From assembly GCA_011372345.1 (NCBI GenBank), contig DRTC01000308.1:1-7861 (forward strand): a stretch of 7,861 nt of DNA, given 5' to 3'. The translations under genes were made by a program, and so were the position numbers. The notes under the pieces were generated by a model, which was not told the origin of the DNA, ran no database searches, and saw only the letters and a program-made list of their open reading frames with translations. Source of the DNA: Candidatus Cloacimonadota bacterium (lineage in GTDB: Bacteria > Cloacimonadota > Cloacimonadia > Cloacimonadales > TCS61). The stretch's first letter is position 1; each line of letters opens with the position of its first letter. This document shows positions 1 through 5,559 of this stretch, in pieces.

Positions 1-26
1 ACTTAAGACGAAGTCTTGAGTTAAGT
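1..26. repeat. short hairpin at left edge
   Basis: An imperfect inverted repeat: ACTTAA (1-6) can pair with TTAAGT (21-26), and the inner arms AAGAC (5-9) and GTCTT (13-17) enclose GAA. It lies about 90 nt past the stop codon of the leftward kinase gene, so it could be part of its 3' region. Its right half (ACGAAGTCTTGAGTTAAG) closely resembles the right arm of the hairpin near 7748-7762. The element may continue left of the window. Confidence 0.45.
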
Positions 27-46
27 TGACTGGCATCAGCGGATTA

Positions 47-92
47 GAAAACTTAAATCAAGCCAGCTAAAGCAAACTTAATTCAAGTTTTC
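47..92. repeat. imperfect inverted repeat downstream of kinase gene
   Basis: Arms 47-62 (GAAAACTTAAATCAAG) and 77-92 (CTTAATTCAAGTTTTC) are complementary at 14 of 16 positions, around a 14-nt loop. The same arms also read as a direct repeat, AAACTTAAATCAAG (49-62) and AAACTTAATTCAAG (74-87). It sits 22 nt beyond the kinase stop codon on the minus strand and may end or stabilise that transcript. No long U-run follows the stem on that strand, so a classical intrinsic terminator is not shown. Confidence 0.45.
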
Positions 93-113
93 AGTAATTC
101 CGGTGGTTTTCGT

Positions 114-1325
114 TCAAGCACTAAATGGTAACTTTATGCTAAAAGTCGTTCCCGCATTTTCTCTGGAAACGCATTTTATTGTCCCTTTGTGTTCATTAAT
201 TATTTTCTTGGTAACAGGTAAACCAAATCCTGTTCCTTTTGATCCTTTAGTGCTGAAAAATTTGGTAAACAGTTTTTTCTGTAATTCCTTTTTAATTCCG
301 CAGCCATTATCCTTGATTTCAATGATCACAAATTTATTTTCTTTTTTTGTGATGAATTCCAATCTTGCATTATCAGTATCTGTAAGAGCATCGATACTAT
401 TTCCCGCAAGGTTCAATATACATCTGAAAATACCTTTTGGATCGATCTCGATTTCCTGCAGACCTTTTTGAAAATTCTTGATTATGGAAATATTATTAGC
501 TTCGGCTTTGGCAGCAACAAGTTCGATAACATCATCGATAATTGAATTGATATTGGAAAGTTCATATTCCGGTTTTCTCTCTTTTGAATATTCAAGCATG
601 TCCAGAACCAGGGAGGATATTTTTTCGATATTTTTTTGAACCATTTCAAAACCGATCTTCATTTTGGGGGAATCGATCTTTTGCAGGTTTTTATTAAGTA
701 TATAAGCTCCTCCTTTCAAACCGTTCAGGATATTTTTAATACAATGACTCAATCCGGCAACTGTTTCACCAATGCTTGCCAATCGTTCGGATTTGATCAT
801 TTCCTCGACCAATCTTGCTCTCTCCAGAGTTATGGAAACCTGGCTGGCAATTGCTGTCAGAAAATCAACATCTCCTTCTGTGAAATTTCCTTCGATTTTG
901 TTAACCAACTCAATTACACCGATAGTCTTTCCTTTGATCTCCAGGGGAACACAGAGAAGGTTTCGAGTTATAAAACTGGATTCCTTATCTACTCTATGAG
1001 AAAATAATTTACTTTCTTCAGGATTGTTTTCAACCAGAGATTTGCCGGTTTCAAATACATATCCGCAAACGCCTTCACCTTTATCCATACGAAGTGATAA
1101 TAATTGTTCCTTTTTCTCACCCGTACAGATATGAAAATGAAGTTCACCGGTTTCCTTATCTTCCAGCAGGATGGATGTTCCTTCCGCCAGAAACATCTTT
1201 TCAGTCTCTTGAAGGATAATGTTTAATAGTTCGCTGAAGTCATTTGTATGATTCAGAAGTTTGTTGAGTTCTAAAATTTTTTCTAATTTTTCTATTCTAT
1301 CTGATTTCATTTTTCTTTTATCCAT
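114..1325 (-). CDS. GAF-domain sensor histidine kinase (soluble, orphan)
   Basis: A 403-residue two-component histidine kinase. It starts with a short helical segment (about 8-25), then a GAF sensor domain (about 28-170; LLCVPLEIKGKTIGVIELVNK is its typical core) and a linker helix. The H-box GLSHCIKNILNGLKGG carries the likely phospho-acceptor His194. The HATPase domain shows the N-box NLAGNSIDAL (N309), the G1 box DNGCGI (339-344), the F-box KFFSTKG and the G2 box KGTGFGLP (363-370). No membrane segment or signal peptide is visible, so it should sense a cytoplasmic cue. GAF domains bind small molecules, haem or cyclic nucleotides, but the ligand cannot be read here. There is no receiver domain and no response regulator in the window. 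It is divergent from umuD. No clear Shine-Dalgarno precedes the ATG at 1325; Met6 (1310) is an alternative start. Confidence 0.93.
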   Translation of the reverse strand: MDKRKMKSDRIEKLEKILELNKLLNHTNDFSELLNIILQETEKMFLAEGTSILLEDKETGELHFHICTGEKKEQLLSLRMDKGEGVCGYVFETGKSLVENNPEESKLFSHRVDKESSFITRNLLCVPLEIKGKTIGVIELVNKIEGNFTEGDVDFLTAIASQVSITLERARLVEEMIKSERLASIGETVAGLSHCIKNILNGLKGGAYILNKNLQKIDSPKMKIGFEMVQKNIEKISSLVLDMLEYSKERKPEYELSNINSIIDDVIELVAAKAEANNISIIKNFQKGLQEIEIDPKGIFRCILNLAGNSIDALTDTDNARLEFITKKENKFVIIEIKDNGCGIKKELQKKLFTKFFSTKGSKGTGFGLPVTKKIINEHKGTIKCVSRENAGTTFSIKLPFSA

Positions 1326-1333
1326 AAAACTAA

Positions 1334-1353
1334 TCTTTGAAAATTTTCAAAGA
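1334..1353. promoter_or_regulatory. perfect 20-bp palindrome in front of the kinase gene
   Basis: TCTTTGAAAATTTTCAAAGA is identical to its own reverse complement. It ends 8 bp before the kinase start codon, where a ribosome-binding site would normally lie. It also falls at or just after the transcription start expected from the candidate promoter at 1362-1389. This suits an operator for a dimeric repressor, or an RNA hairpin affecting kinase translation. Its position is far less suited to controlling umuD, whose ATG is 175 bp away. Which protein binds, if any, is unknown. Confidence 0.45.
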
Positions 1354-1361
1354 ATGACTTG

Positions 1362-1389
1362 AGAATCTTAACAACACATTTTGTGTCAA
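1362..1389 (-). promoter_or_regulatory. candidate promoter of the kinase gene
   Basis: On the minus strand a consensus -35 hexamer TTGACA (1389-1384) is followed 16 bp later by a poor -10, GATTCT (1367-1362). The -35 overlaps an inverted repeat ACACA-TTT-TGTGT (1374-1386), which could be a repressor site. The exact -35 and the location support it; the weak -10 keeps confidence low. Confidence 0.3.
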
Positions 1390-1469
1390 ATTTATTTTTT
1401 GATATTCTTTTTATTTATTTTCTTATACGAGAATACCAAAATTTCCCGGCAGTTCAGATAGAAAAAAAA

Positions 1470-1497
1470 TCATACTTGACCTGATTTGTCATACTGG
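1470..1497 (+). promoter_or_regulatory. direct repeat upstream of umuD
   Basis: TCATACTTG (1470-1478) recurs as TCATACTGG (1489-1497), with starts 19 bp apart, in the leader before umuD. A TTGACC hexamer (1477-1482) overlaps the first copy but has no good -10 at the right distance. The repeats could be regulator half-sites. I see no copy of the Escherichia-type or Bacillus-type LexA box here, so the SOS control expected for umuD is not proven by sequence. Confidence 0.2.
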
Positions 1498-1528
1498 AAT
1501 TTTTAGGTTGATTTAGAAAGGAAGAATT

Positions 1529-1984
1529 ATGGTAATAAAAAAAATAAAAACCGATGATACAATCAAGGAAATTTATCAGTTCGAGAAGAAAACTGAGATC
1601 AAAAGACCCCTTATTGGATCGGAAGTTCCGGCTGGTTTTCCTTCTCCTGCTCAGGATTATATTGAGAATACACTCGATTTGAACGAATTTCTGATCTCGC
1701 ATCCGGTGGCAACTTTTTTCGTGAAAGTCGAGGGATACTCAATGGAAAATGCCGGAATTTTCCCGGATGATATTCTAATTGTTGATCGCGCTATCGAACC
1801 CGTGAACAATAAAATTATCATTGCAGTTCTCGATGGAGAATTGACGGTCAAAAGATTGAAGATCGAAAATAAACGGTGGTTTCTGGTTCCGGAAAATCCG
1901 CAATATGAGACGATCGAAGTAACGGATGAGGAAAATTTCCAAGTTTGGGGAGTTGTTACTTTTGCGATCCATAAGATGAAGTAA
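1529..1984 (+). CDS. umuD: UmuD, self-cleaving accessory subunit of Pol V (S24 family)
   Basis: A 151-residue S24-family protein. UmuD is trimmed by RecA-stimulated self-cleavage, and the trimmed dimer joins UmuC to form the translesion polymerase Pol V. The cleavage region VPAGFPSPAQDY puts the scissile bond at Ala35-Gly36; Escherichia coli has Cys24-Gly25 in the same setting. The nucleophile is Ser71 (GYSMENAG) and the general base Lys108 (LTVKRL). Their 37-residue spacing, and the 36 residues from Ala35 to Ser71, equal those between the E. coli residues. There is no N-terminal DNA-binding domain, which rules out LexA. The N-terminal arm is about 11 residues longer than in E. coli. A good ribosome-binding site (AAAGGAAG) lies just ahead of the ATG. 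umuC follows in the same direction after an unusually long gap. Confidence 0.95.
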   Translation: MVIKKIKTDDTIKEIYQFEKKTEIKRPLIGSEVPAGFPSPAQDYIENTLDLNEFLISHPVATFFVKVEGYSMENAGIFPDDILIVDRAIEPVNNKIIIAVLDGELTVKRLKIENKRWFLVPENPQYETIEVTDEENFQVWGVVTFAIHKMK

Positions 1985-1990
1985 AAGTTA

Positions 1991-2121
1991 CCTTCCGAAG
2001 CCTTCTTTTATTTTTTCTCTTACTTGAGGATTAGGTGGTTTCCGATAATTGAAACTGCATGAGGTAAGGAACTTTCCGAATCTCAATTGAAAGAATTCCT
2101 CTGTTGTAAGCTTCGGAAAGG
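1991..2121. repeat. structured umuD-umuC spacer with inverted ends
   Basis: The spacer between umuD and umuC is bounded by CCTTCCGAAGC (1991-2001) and GCTTCGGAAAGG (2110-2121), complementary except for one extra A. Inside are GTTTC/GAAAC (2038-2042 and 2051-2055) and GGAACTTTC/GAAAGaaTTCC (about 2078-2100). The whole stretch could fold into a multi-branched structure of about 130 nt. umuD and umuC overlap or nearly abut in many bacteria, so this looks like an inserted palindromic element, a MITE-like remnant, or a structured leader for umuC. No open reading frame of note lies in it. Confidence 0.4.
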
Positions 2122-2160
2122 ATTGTTTGTTTTTATCCGTGCAGATGCGTGAGCAAAAAA

Positions 2161-3438
2161 ATGAAAAGAGATATCTACGCTTTAGTTGATTGTAATAATT
2201 TTTACGCTTCCTGCGAAAGGGTTTTCCAACCTGATCTGGAAAATAAACCGGTTGGAATACTTTCTAATAATGACGGCTGTATCGTTGCCCTTTCTAATGA
2301 ATTGAAGAAATTGAATATTCCTCGCGGTACTCCGGCTTTCAAGATCAATCACTTGATCAAAAAGCATGACATTAAGATTTTATCTTCAAATTACGCTTTA
2401 TATGGTGACATGTCTGCTCGTGTTATGAAAACTTTATCACAATTCACACCCGACTTGGAAATTTATTCTATTGATGAGGCTTTTCTTTCTCTAAAAGGAT
2501 TTGAGTATTTGGATTTAACAGAATACGGGAAAAAAATCAGGAAAACAGTTTTACAATGGACAGGAATTCCAACTTCGATCGGGATCGGACCGAGTAAAAC
2601 ATTAGCAAAAATTGCTGCTCGAGTTGCTAAAAAATATAAAAACTATGGAGGTGTTTTTAATATTATCAAACATCCGAAAATGGAAAATATTCTGAAATCT
2701 GTCGAGGTTGGAAAAGTCTGGGGAGTTGGTCCCAGATATGCGAAAATGTTGAAGAAAAACGGGATCAATAATGCTTATGAGCTATCACAAGCACCTGATA
2801 AGTGGGTGCAGAAACGAATGACCATTGTCGGTTTGAAAACTGCCAAGGAATTGAGAGGAATTTCCTGTATCGATCTGGAAATGGATATCGATCCGAAAAA
2901 GGAAATCGTTTCTTCCAGGTCTTTCGGTTCACCTGTTACGGAACTTTCCGATCTGCAGGAGGCTGCTGCTTCTTATTGCATTCGAGCTGTGGAAAAGTTG
3001 CGGGAAGAAAATCAGGTTGCATCTCAAATCATGGTTTACCTGACGACCAACCGCTTCCGGCAGAATGATCCGCAATATGCGAATTATGCCATTGCTTATC
3101 TTCCCCTTCCTTCTGCTTATACTCCGGATTTTCTGCATGCTGTGAAAAGAGTTCTTAAATCCATTTATCGAGAAGGATATAAATACAAGAAAGTGGGAGT
3201 AATGATCTCTGATATTATGCATCAGAGCAAGGCTCCTCTCGATTTTTTTGAACCGACCTATCTTGATGACAGACGCAAAATTATTATGGATTGTTTTGAT
3301 ATGATCAATAAAAAATGGGGAAGCAATACTTTAACATATATAAACACAAATACCGACAAAAAATGGAAAATGAAACGGGAAAAATTAAGTCCGGGCTTCA
3401 CGACTAACTGGAATGAACTTCCAATCGTGAAGGCATAA
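2161..3438 (+). CDS. umuC: UmuC, Y-family DNA polymerase V catalytic subunit
   Basis: A 425-residue translesion polymerase, close to the usual UmuC length of about 420. The N-terminal ALVDCNNFYASCE carries the first metal-binding Asp (D10) and the aromatic pair FY expected at the nucleotide steric gate. SIDEAFL gives the other catalytic acids (D105, E106). A thumb/helix-hairpin-helix segment (VWGVGPRYAKML) and the little-finger domain follow. The end (KMKREKLSPGFTTNWNEL) matches the UmuC-specific C-terminal domain. Where E. coli UmuC has a beta-clamp motif QLNLF, this protein reads APLDFF, so the clamp contact may be weak. I chose the ATG at 2161 because GTGAG lies seven bases upstream and the core begins at once; a GTG at 2149 would add four residues but has no ribosome-binding site. 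It should act with UmuD encoded upstream. Confidence 0.95.
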   Translation: MKRDIYALVDCNNFYASCERVFQPDLENKPVGILSNNDGCIVALSNELKKLNIPRGTPAFKINHLIKKHDIKILSSNYALYGDMSARVMKTLSQFTPDLEIYSIDEAFLSLKGFEYLDLTEYGKKIRKTVLQWTGIPTSIGIGPSKTLAKIAARVAKKYKNYGGVFNIIKHPKMENILKSVEVGKVWGVGPRYAKMLKKNGINNAYELSQAPDKWVQKRMTIVGLKTAKELRGISCIDLEMDIDPKKEIVSSRSFGSPVTELSDLQEAAASYCIRAVEKLREENQVASQIMVYLTTNRFRQNDPQYANYAIAYLPLPSAYTPDFLHAVKRVLKSIYREGYKYKKVGVMISDIMHQSKAPLDFFEPTYLDDRRKIIMDCFDMINKKWGSNTLTYINTNTDKKWKMKREKLSPGFTTNWNELPIVKA

Positions 3439-3441
3439 GTA

Positions 3442-3462
3442 ACACATTTTTGCAAAATGTGT
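3442..3462. repeat. hairpin just after umuC
   Basis: ACACATTTT (3442-3450) and AAAATGTGT (3454-3462) are perfect 9-bp arms around TGC, three bases past the umuC stop codon. It may protect or end the umuC transcript, but no clean U-run follows. A shortened version, ACACA-TTT-TGTGT, occurs at 1374-1386 in the kinase-umuD promoter region. Confidence 0.5.
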
Positions 3463-3494
3463 AATGTAAATTCTATTTTATCATCATTTACTTT

Positions 3495-3513
3495 CACAGA
3501 ATGCAATTCTGTG
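3495..3513. repeat. dispersed palindrome, CACAGAAT type, copy 1
   Basis: CACAGAATGCAATTCTGTG has 8-bp arms and a 3-nt centre. A near copy, identical at 17 of 19 positions, lies at 5500-5518. The resemblance extends into the flank when one copy is read on the opposite strand: CAGCACAGAAT here against TAGCACAGAAT there. This marks a mobile or dispersed repeat rather than a gene-specific terminator. Confidence 0.5.
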
Positions 3514-3543
3514 CTGCATGAATGATCAGGATTGAGATCGTAG

Positions 3544-3561
3544 AACAGAACTTGTTCTGTT
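3544..3561. repeat. palindrome AACAGAAC/GTTCTGTT between umuC and dinB
   Basis: Perfect 8-bp arms (3544-3551 and 3554-3561) are separated by TT. Its core ACAGAA resembles the CACAGAAT palindromes at 3495 and 5500, and the preceding GTAG matches the base context of the 5500 copy, so it may be a diverged member of the same family. Confidence 0.45.
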
Positions 3562-3592
3562 TCCTTAAAATTTGGATTCAGTAAATTTGGTG

Positions 3593-3608
3593 TCGGAACA
3601 AGTTCCGA
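3593..3608. repeat. palindrome TCGGAAC/GTTCCGA in dinB leader
   Basis: Perfect 7-bp arms (3593-3599 and 3602-3608) surround AA. It ends 19 bp before the dinB start codon, in a leader with no recognisable ribosome-binding site. It could be an operator or an RNA hairpin near the ribosome landing site. It is the fourth tight hairpin in a 170-bp stretch. Confidence 0.45.
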
Positions 3609-3627
3609 ACTAAATTGAAATGCCAAT

Positions 3628-4737
3628 ATGAAAAACAATATTTCCAGGAAAATCATCCATGTTGATATGGATGCTTTTTTTGCTGCAGTCGAGATCAGAG
3701 ATCATCCTGAATATAAAGGAAAACCTTTGATAGTTGGAGGCTCTCCAAATAGTCGTGGGGTGGTTTCCACCTGCTCTTATGAAGCCCGTAAATATGGAAT
3801 TCATTCGGCAATGTCGAGTGCTAAAGCATATAAACTCTGTCCGCAGGCAATTTTCGTGCATGGCAGGTTCGATGCTTATCGCGAAGCATCGGATCAGATC
3901 AGAAAAATTTTCTTTGAATATACGGATTTAGTGCAGCCTGTTTCTATCGATGAAGCCTATCTCGATGTAACTTCCAATAAAAAAAATATCAGATCGGCAA
4001 CTCATATTGCCAGGGAGATCAAACAAAAGATCTTTGAAAAGACAAAACTTACTGCATCGGCGGGAGTTTCCTACAATAAATTTTTAGCAAAGATCGGTTC
4101 GGATATGGATAAACCGGATGGACTCGTTGTTATCCCACCTGAAAAAGCAGCAGAAATATTAGAAAATCTTCCCATCAGGAAATTTCACGGTATTGGAAAA
4201 GCCGGTGAAAAAAACATGAAAAAGATCGGGATTAAAACCGGAGCAGATCTGAAAAAATGGTCTCTGAAAGATCTGATCAAACATTTCGGAAAAATGGGAA
4301 GTCATTATTATTACATCGTGCGTGGAATCGATAACAGCGAAGTGACAACCGATAGGATCAGAAAATCTCTGGGAACTGAAAGGACATTTGCCGAAGATTT
4401 AAATGACAAAGTTAAATTACTTGAATTCCTGGAAAAAAGTGCAGATAAAATTTCTTCTAAAATGAAAAAGGAAAAATTCCGAGCAAGAACTCTTACTTTA
4501 AAGATCAAGTTTGCTAATTTCGATGTGATCACGAAAAGTAAAACACTGACTTCCGGTTTCGATGATTTTCAGATCATCAGGAATTATGCACAGGAACTGC
4601 TTCTGGAAAACTTTAACGAAAGAAGAAAAATCAGATTATTGGGAATCAGCGTCTCGAATCTAGTTTGGGAAAATAATAAAAAAAATGAGCAAATTACTTT
4701 ACCGTTTTATCATTCAAGCCCGATGTTGGTGGAGTGA
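3628..4737 (+). CDS. dinB: DinB, Y-family DNA polymerase IV
   Basis: A 369-residue Pol IV, a little longer than E. coli DinB (351). The N-terminal KIIHVDMDAFFAAVE supplies catalytic D13 and the steric-gate position F18; VSIDEAYLDVT supplies D108 and E109. Further family marks are YEARKYGIHSAMSSAKAYKLCP, SAGVSYNKFLAKIGSDMDKPDG in the palm, KFHGIGKAGEKNM in the helix-hairpin-helix thumb, and SLGTERTFAEDL at the start of the little finger. Near the C-terminus QITLPF (355-360) fits a beta-clamp-binding motif, so processive clamp-dependent synthesis is likely, mostly past bulky minor-groove lesions. It lies 189 bp downstream of umuC on the same strand. The ATG has no clear Shine-Dalgarno but the homology begins right after it. 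Expected to be damage-inducible, though no LexA box was recognised. Confidence 0.95.
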   Translation: MKNNISRKIIHVDMDAFFAAVEIRDHPEYKGKPLIVGGSPNSRGVVSTCSYEARKYGIHSAMSSAKAYKLCPQAIFVHGRFDAYREASDQIRKIFFEYTDLVQPVSIDEAYLDVTSNKKNIRSATHIAREIKQKIFEKTKLTASAGVSYNKFLAKIGSDMDKPDGLVVIPPEKAAEILENLPIRKFHGIGKAGEKNMKKIGIKTGADLKKWSLKDLIKHFGKMGSHYYYIVRGIDNSEVTTDRIRKSLGTERTFAEDLNDKVKLLEFLEKSADKISSKMKKEKFRARTLTLKIKFANFDVITKSKTLTSGFDDFQIIRNYAQELLLENFNERRKIRLLGISVSNLVWENNKKNEQITLPFYHSSPMLVE

Positions 4738-4767
4738 TGTAACTCGGAATTCTATTCTGTTTGTAAT

Positions 4768-4786
4768 ATTAATTCACCGAATTAAT
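4768..4786. terminator. hairpin downstream of dinB
   Basis: ATTAATTC (4768-4775) and GAATTAAT (4779-4786) form a perfect 8-bp stem with an ACC loop, 31 bp after the dinB stop. It is in the gap between dinB and the convergent toxin pseudogene, where a terminator is expected. The stem is AT-rich and only a short T-rich run (TATTTTTAACTT, about 4799) comes later, so termination is plausible but unproven. A second palindrome TTAGAATTCTAA lies at 4814-4825, nearer the toxin end. Confidence 0.35.
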
Positions 4787-4840
4787 CCAATTCTATCTGT
4801 ATTTTTAACTTGATTAGAATTCTAAATCATTATTACTTTC

Positions 4841-5104
4841 TCACATGAAAAACCGTTCATAATCATCATGATTGCCGATCCAAAACCATGTTACAGTATC
4901 ATTATCCATAATTTCTAATGCTCTATAATCCAGAGTAATTCGTACAGACTAAAAATCTTCTTCCCGATTGATACATTTGAAATGTAAAGATGGATGAAAT
5001 GGATTTTGTGACCATAAGTTGAAAGCTTTTCTAACTCTTTGTTTTATTGATTTATCCAAACTTATGTATGCTTTCCAAAAAGAAGGTAAAGTTGCAGATT
5101 TCAT
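4841..5104 (-). pseudogene. RelE/ParE-like toxin broken by an in-frame TAG
   Basis: Read leftward from ATG at 5104, this frame runs 87 codons to TGA at 4841-4843, interrupted only by TAG at codon 52 (4951-4949). The first part begins MKSATLPSFWKAYISLD and includes NPFHPSLHFKCINREEDF; after the stop come SVRITLDYRALEIMD and VTWFWIGNHDDYERFF. From memory these match small RelE/ParE-fold toxins whose middle reads IWSVRxTxGYRAL, so TAG most likely replaces TGG (Trp), one base change at 4950. Such toxins inhibit growth, usually by cutting mRNA or blocking gyrase; the target here is unknown. Its ATG overlaps the antitoxin stop (ATGA), the usual coupling in these operons. A lone stop in an otherwise intact frame points to recent loss or a sequencing error. 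The 51-residue stub lacks the C-terminal half of the fold and is probably inactive. Confidence 0.85.
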
Positions 5105-5331
5105 AATTGATTTAAGTCCATAGGTTTCGAATAACCTTTCTTTATTTCTCCTTTTGCTTGCCGTGCAAACTTGATCAATTGTTTTTGAGTTTTTTCAAAT
5201 AAAGAATCCCATTTAAGTTCATCCTGAAAGTCGGCAATATAGTATCGCAAATGTTCTACAACCTGATTTTGAGATTTATCCGGTAAAGTCTCCATCATTT
5301 TGCTTATTGTTTTCATTGAAGCAGATATCAT
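5101..5331 (-). CDS. antitoxin of a type II toxin-antitoxin pair
   Basis: A 76-residue, charged, largely helical protein. The N-terminal half (SKMMETLPDKSQNQVVEHLRYYIADFQDE) resembles short dimerising antitoxin N-termini. The second half (KWDSLFEKTQKQLIKFARQAKGEIKKG, then SKPMDLNQL) is the pattern I recall from antitoxins paired with RelE/ParE-like toxins in many bacteria. It would bind and block the toxin encoded next and, with it, often represses its own promoter. A strong ribosome-binding site (AAGGAG, seven bases before the ATG at 5331) supports this start; Met6 is possible. Its stop overlaps the toxin start by four bases. The antitoxin frame is undamaged although the toxin is interrupted. 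The family name is not assigned. Confidence 0.8.
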   Translation of the reverse strand: MISASMKTISKMMETLPDKSQNQVVEHLRYYIADFQDELKWDSLFEKTQKQLIKFARQAKGEIKKGYSKPMDLNQL

Positions 5332-5559
5332 ATAAATTCTCCTTTTTATACAATTTTAATTTATAATACTAACAATTTTCACACTCTTTATTTCAATCAC
5401 CAGAGTAAAAAATTTCTTTGCTTAATAAAACCGTCAAATAAAAATTGAAATTAAAAATATCTTGCCCAAAAATATCAGTTTTTTTTCAAGTGTTTGTAGC
5501 ACAGAATTGAATTCTGTGAAAAGAACAACCTGGCAGTATGTTTTACGAGAAGGAAAATT
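5332..5559. promoter_or_regulatory. divergent intergenic region, antitoxin and SRAP promoters
   Basis: This 228-bp, very AT-rich gap must hold the promoters of the leftward antitoxin and the rightward SRAP gene. On the minus strand AGTATTATAAAT (about 5361-5372) is a reasonable -10 area for the antitoxin, without a convincing -35. On the plus strand I see no clear promoter. The only strong structures are the palindrome at 5500-5518 and a T8 run around 5479-5486. The SRAP ribosome-binding site GAAGGA ends the region. Confidence 0.35.
5500..5518. repeat. dispersed palindrome, CACAGAAT type, copy 2
   Basis: CACAGAATTGAATTCTGTG has 9-bp arms around a single G. It matches the palindrome at 3495-3513 at 17 of 19 positions, and they share a GYAGCACAG flank in opposite orientation. 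It lies 41 bp ahead of the SRAP start codon, so it will be in the promoter or leader of that gene. Confidence 0.5.

Noticed and set aside
636..1007. Plus-strand open frame opposite the kinase gene
   Set aside because: It lies wholly inside the kinase gene on the other strand, has no ribosome-binding site and no recognisable protein features, while the kinase frame shows all motifs.
1529..1984. LexA repressor rather than UmuD
   Set aside because: The protein has only the S24 cleavage domain with a short arm; there is no N-terminal winged-helix DNA-binding domain.
3442..3608. Clustered repeats as a CRISPR array
   Set aside because: The repeats differ from one another, spacing is irregular, and no cas gene is present.
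3258..3656. Minus-strand open frame across the umuC end and the umuC-dinB gap
   Set aside because: It overlaps the conserved UmuC C-terminus and reads through several palindromes; its sequence shows no family features.
4949..4951. TAG in the toxin frame as a recoded sense codon
   Set aside because: No other gene here uses TAG as sense, and no readthrough signal is visible; a nonsense mutation or sequencing error is simpler.
1490..5540. CATACTG before umuD (1490-1496) and its reverse complement CAGTATG before the SRAP gene (5534-5540) as a shared SOS operator
   Set aside because: Only seven bases are shared, the positions relative to the genes differ, and umuC and dinB lack it; chance is likely.
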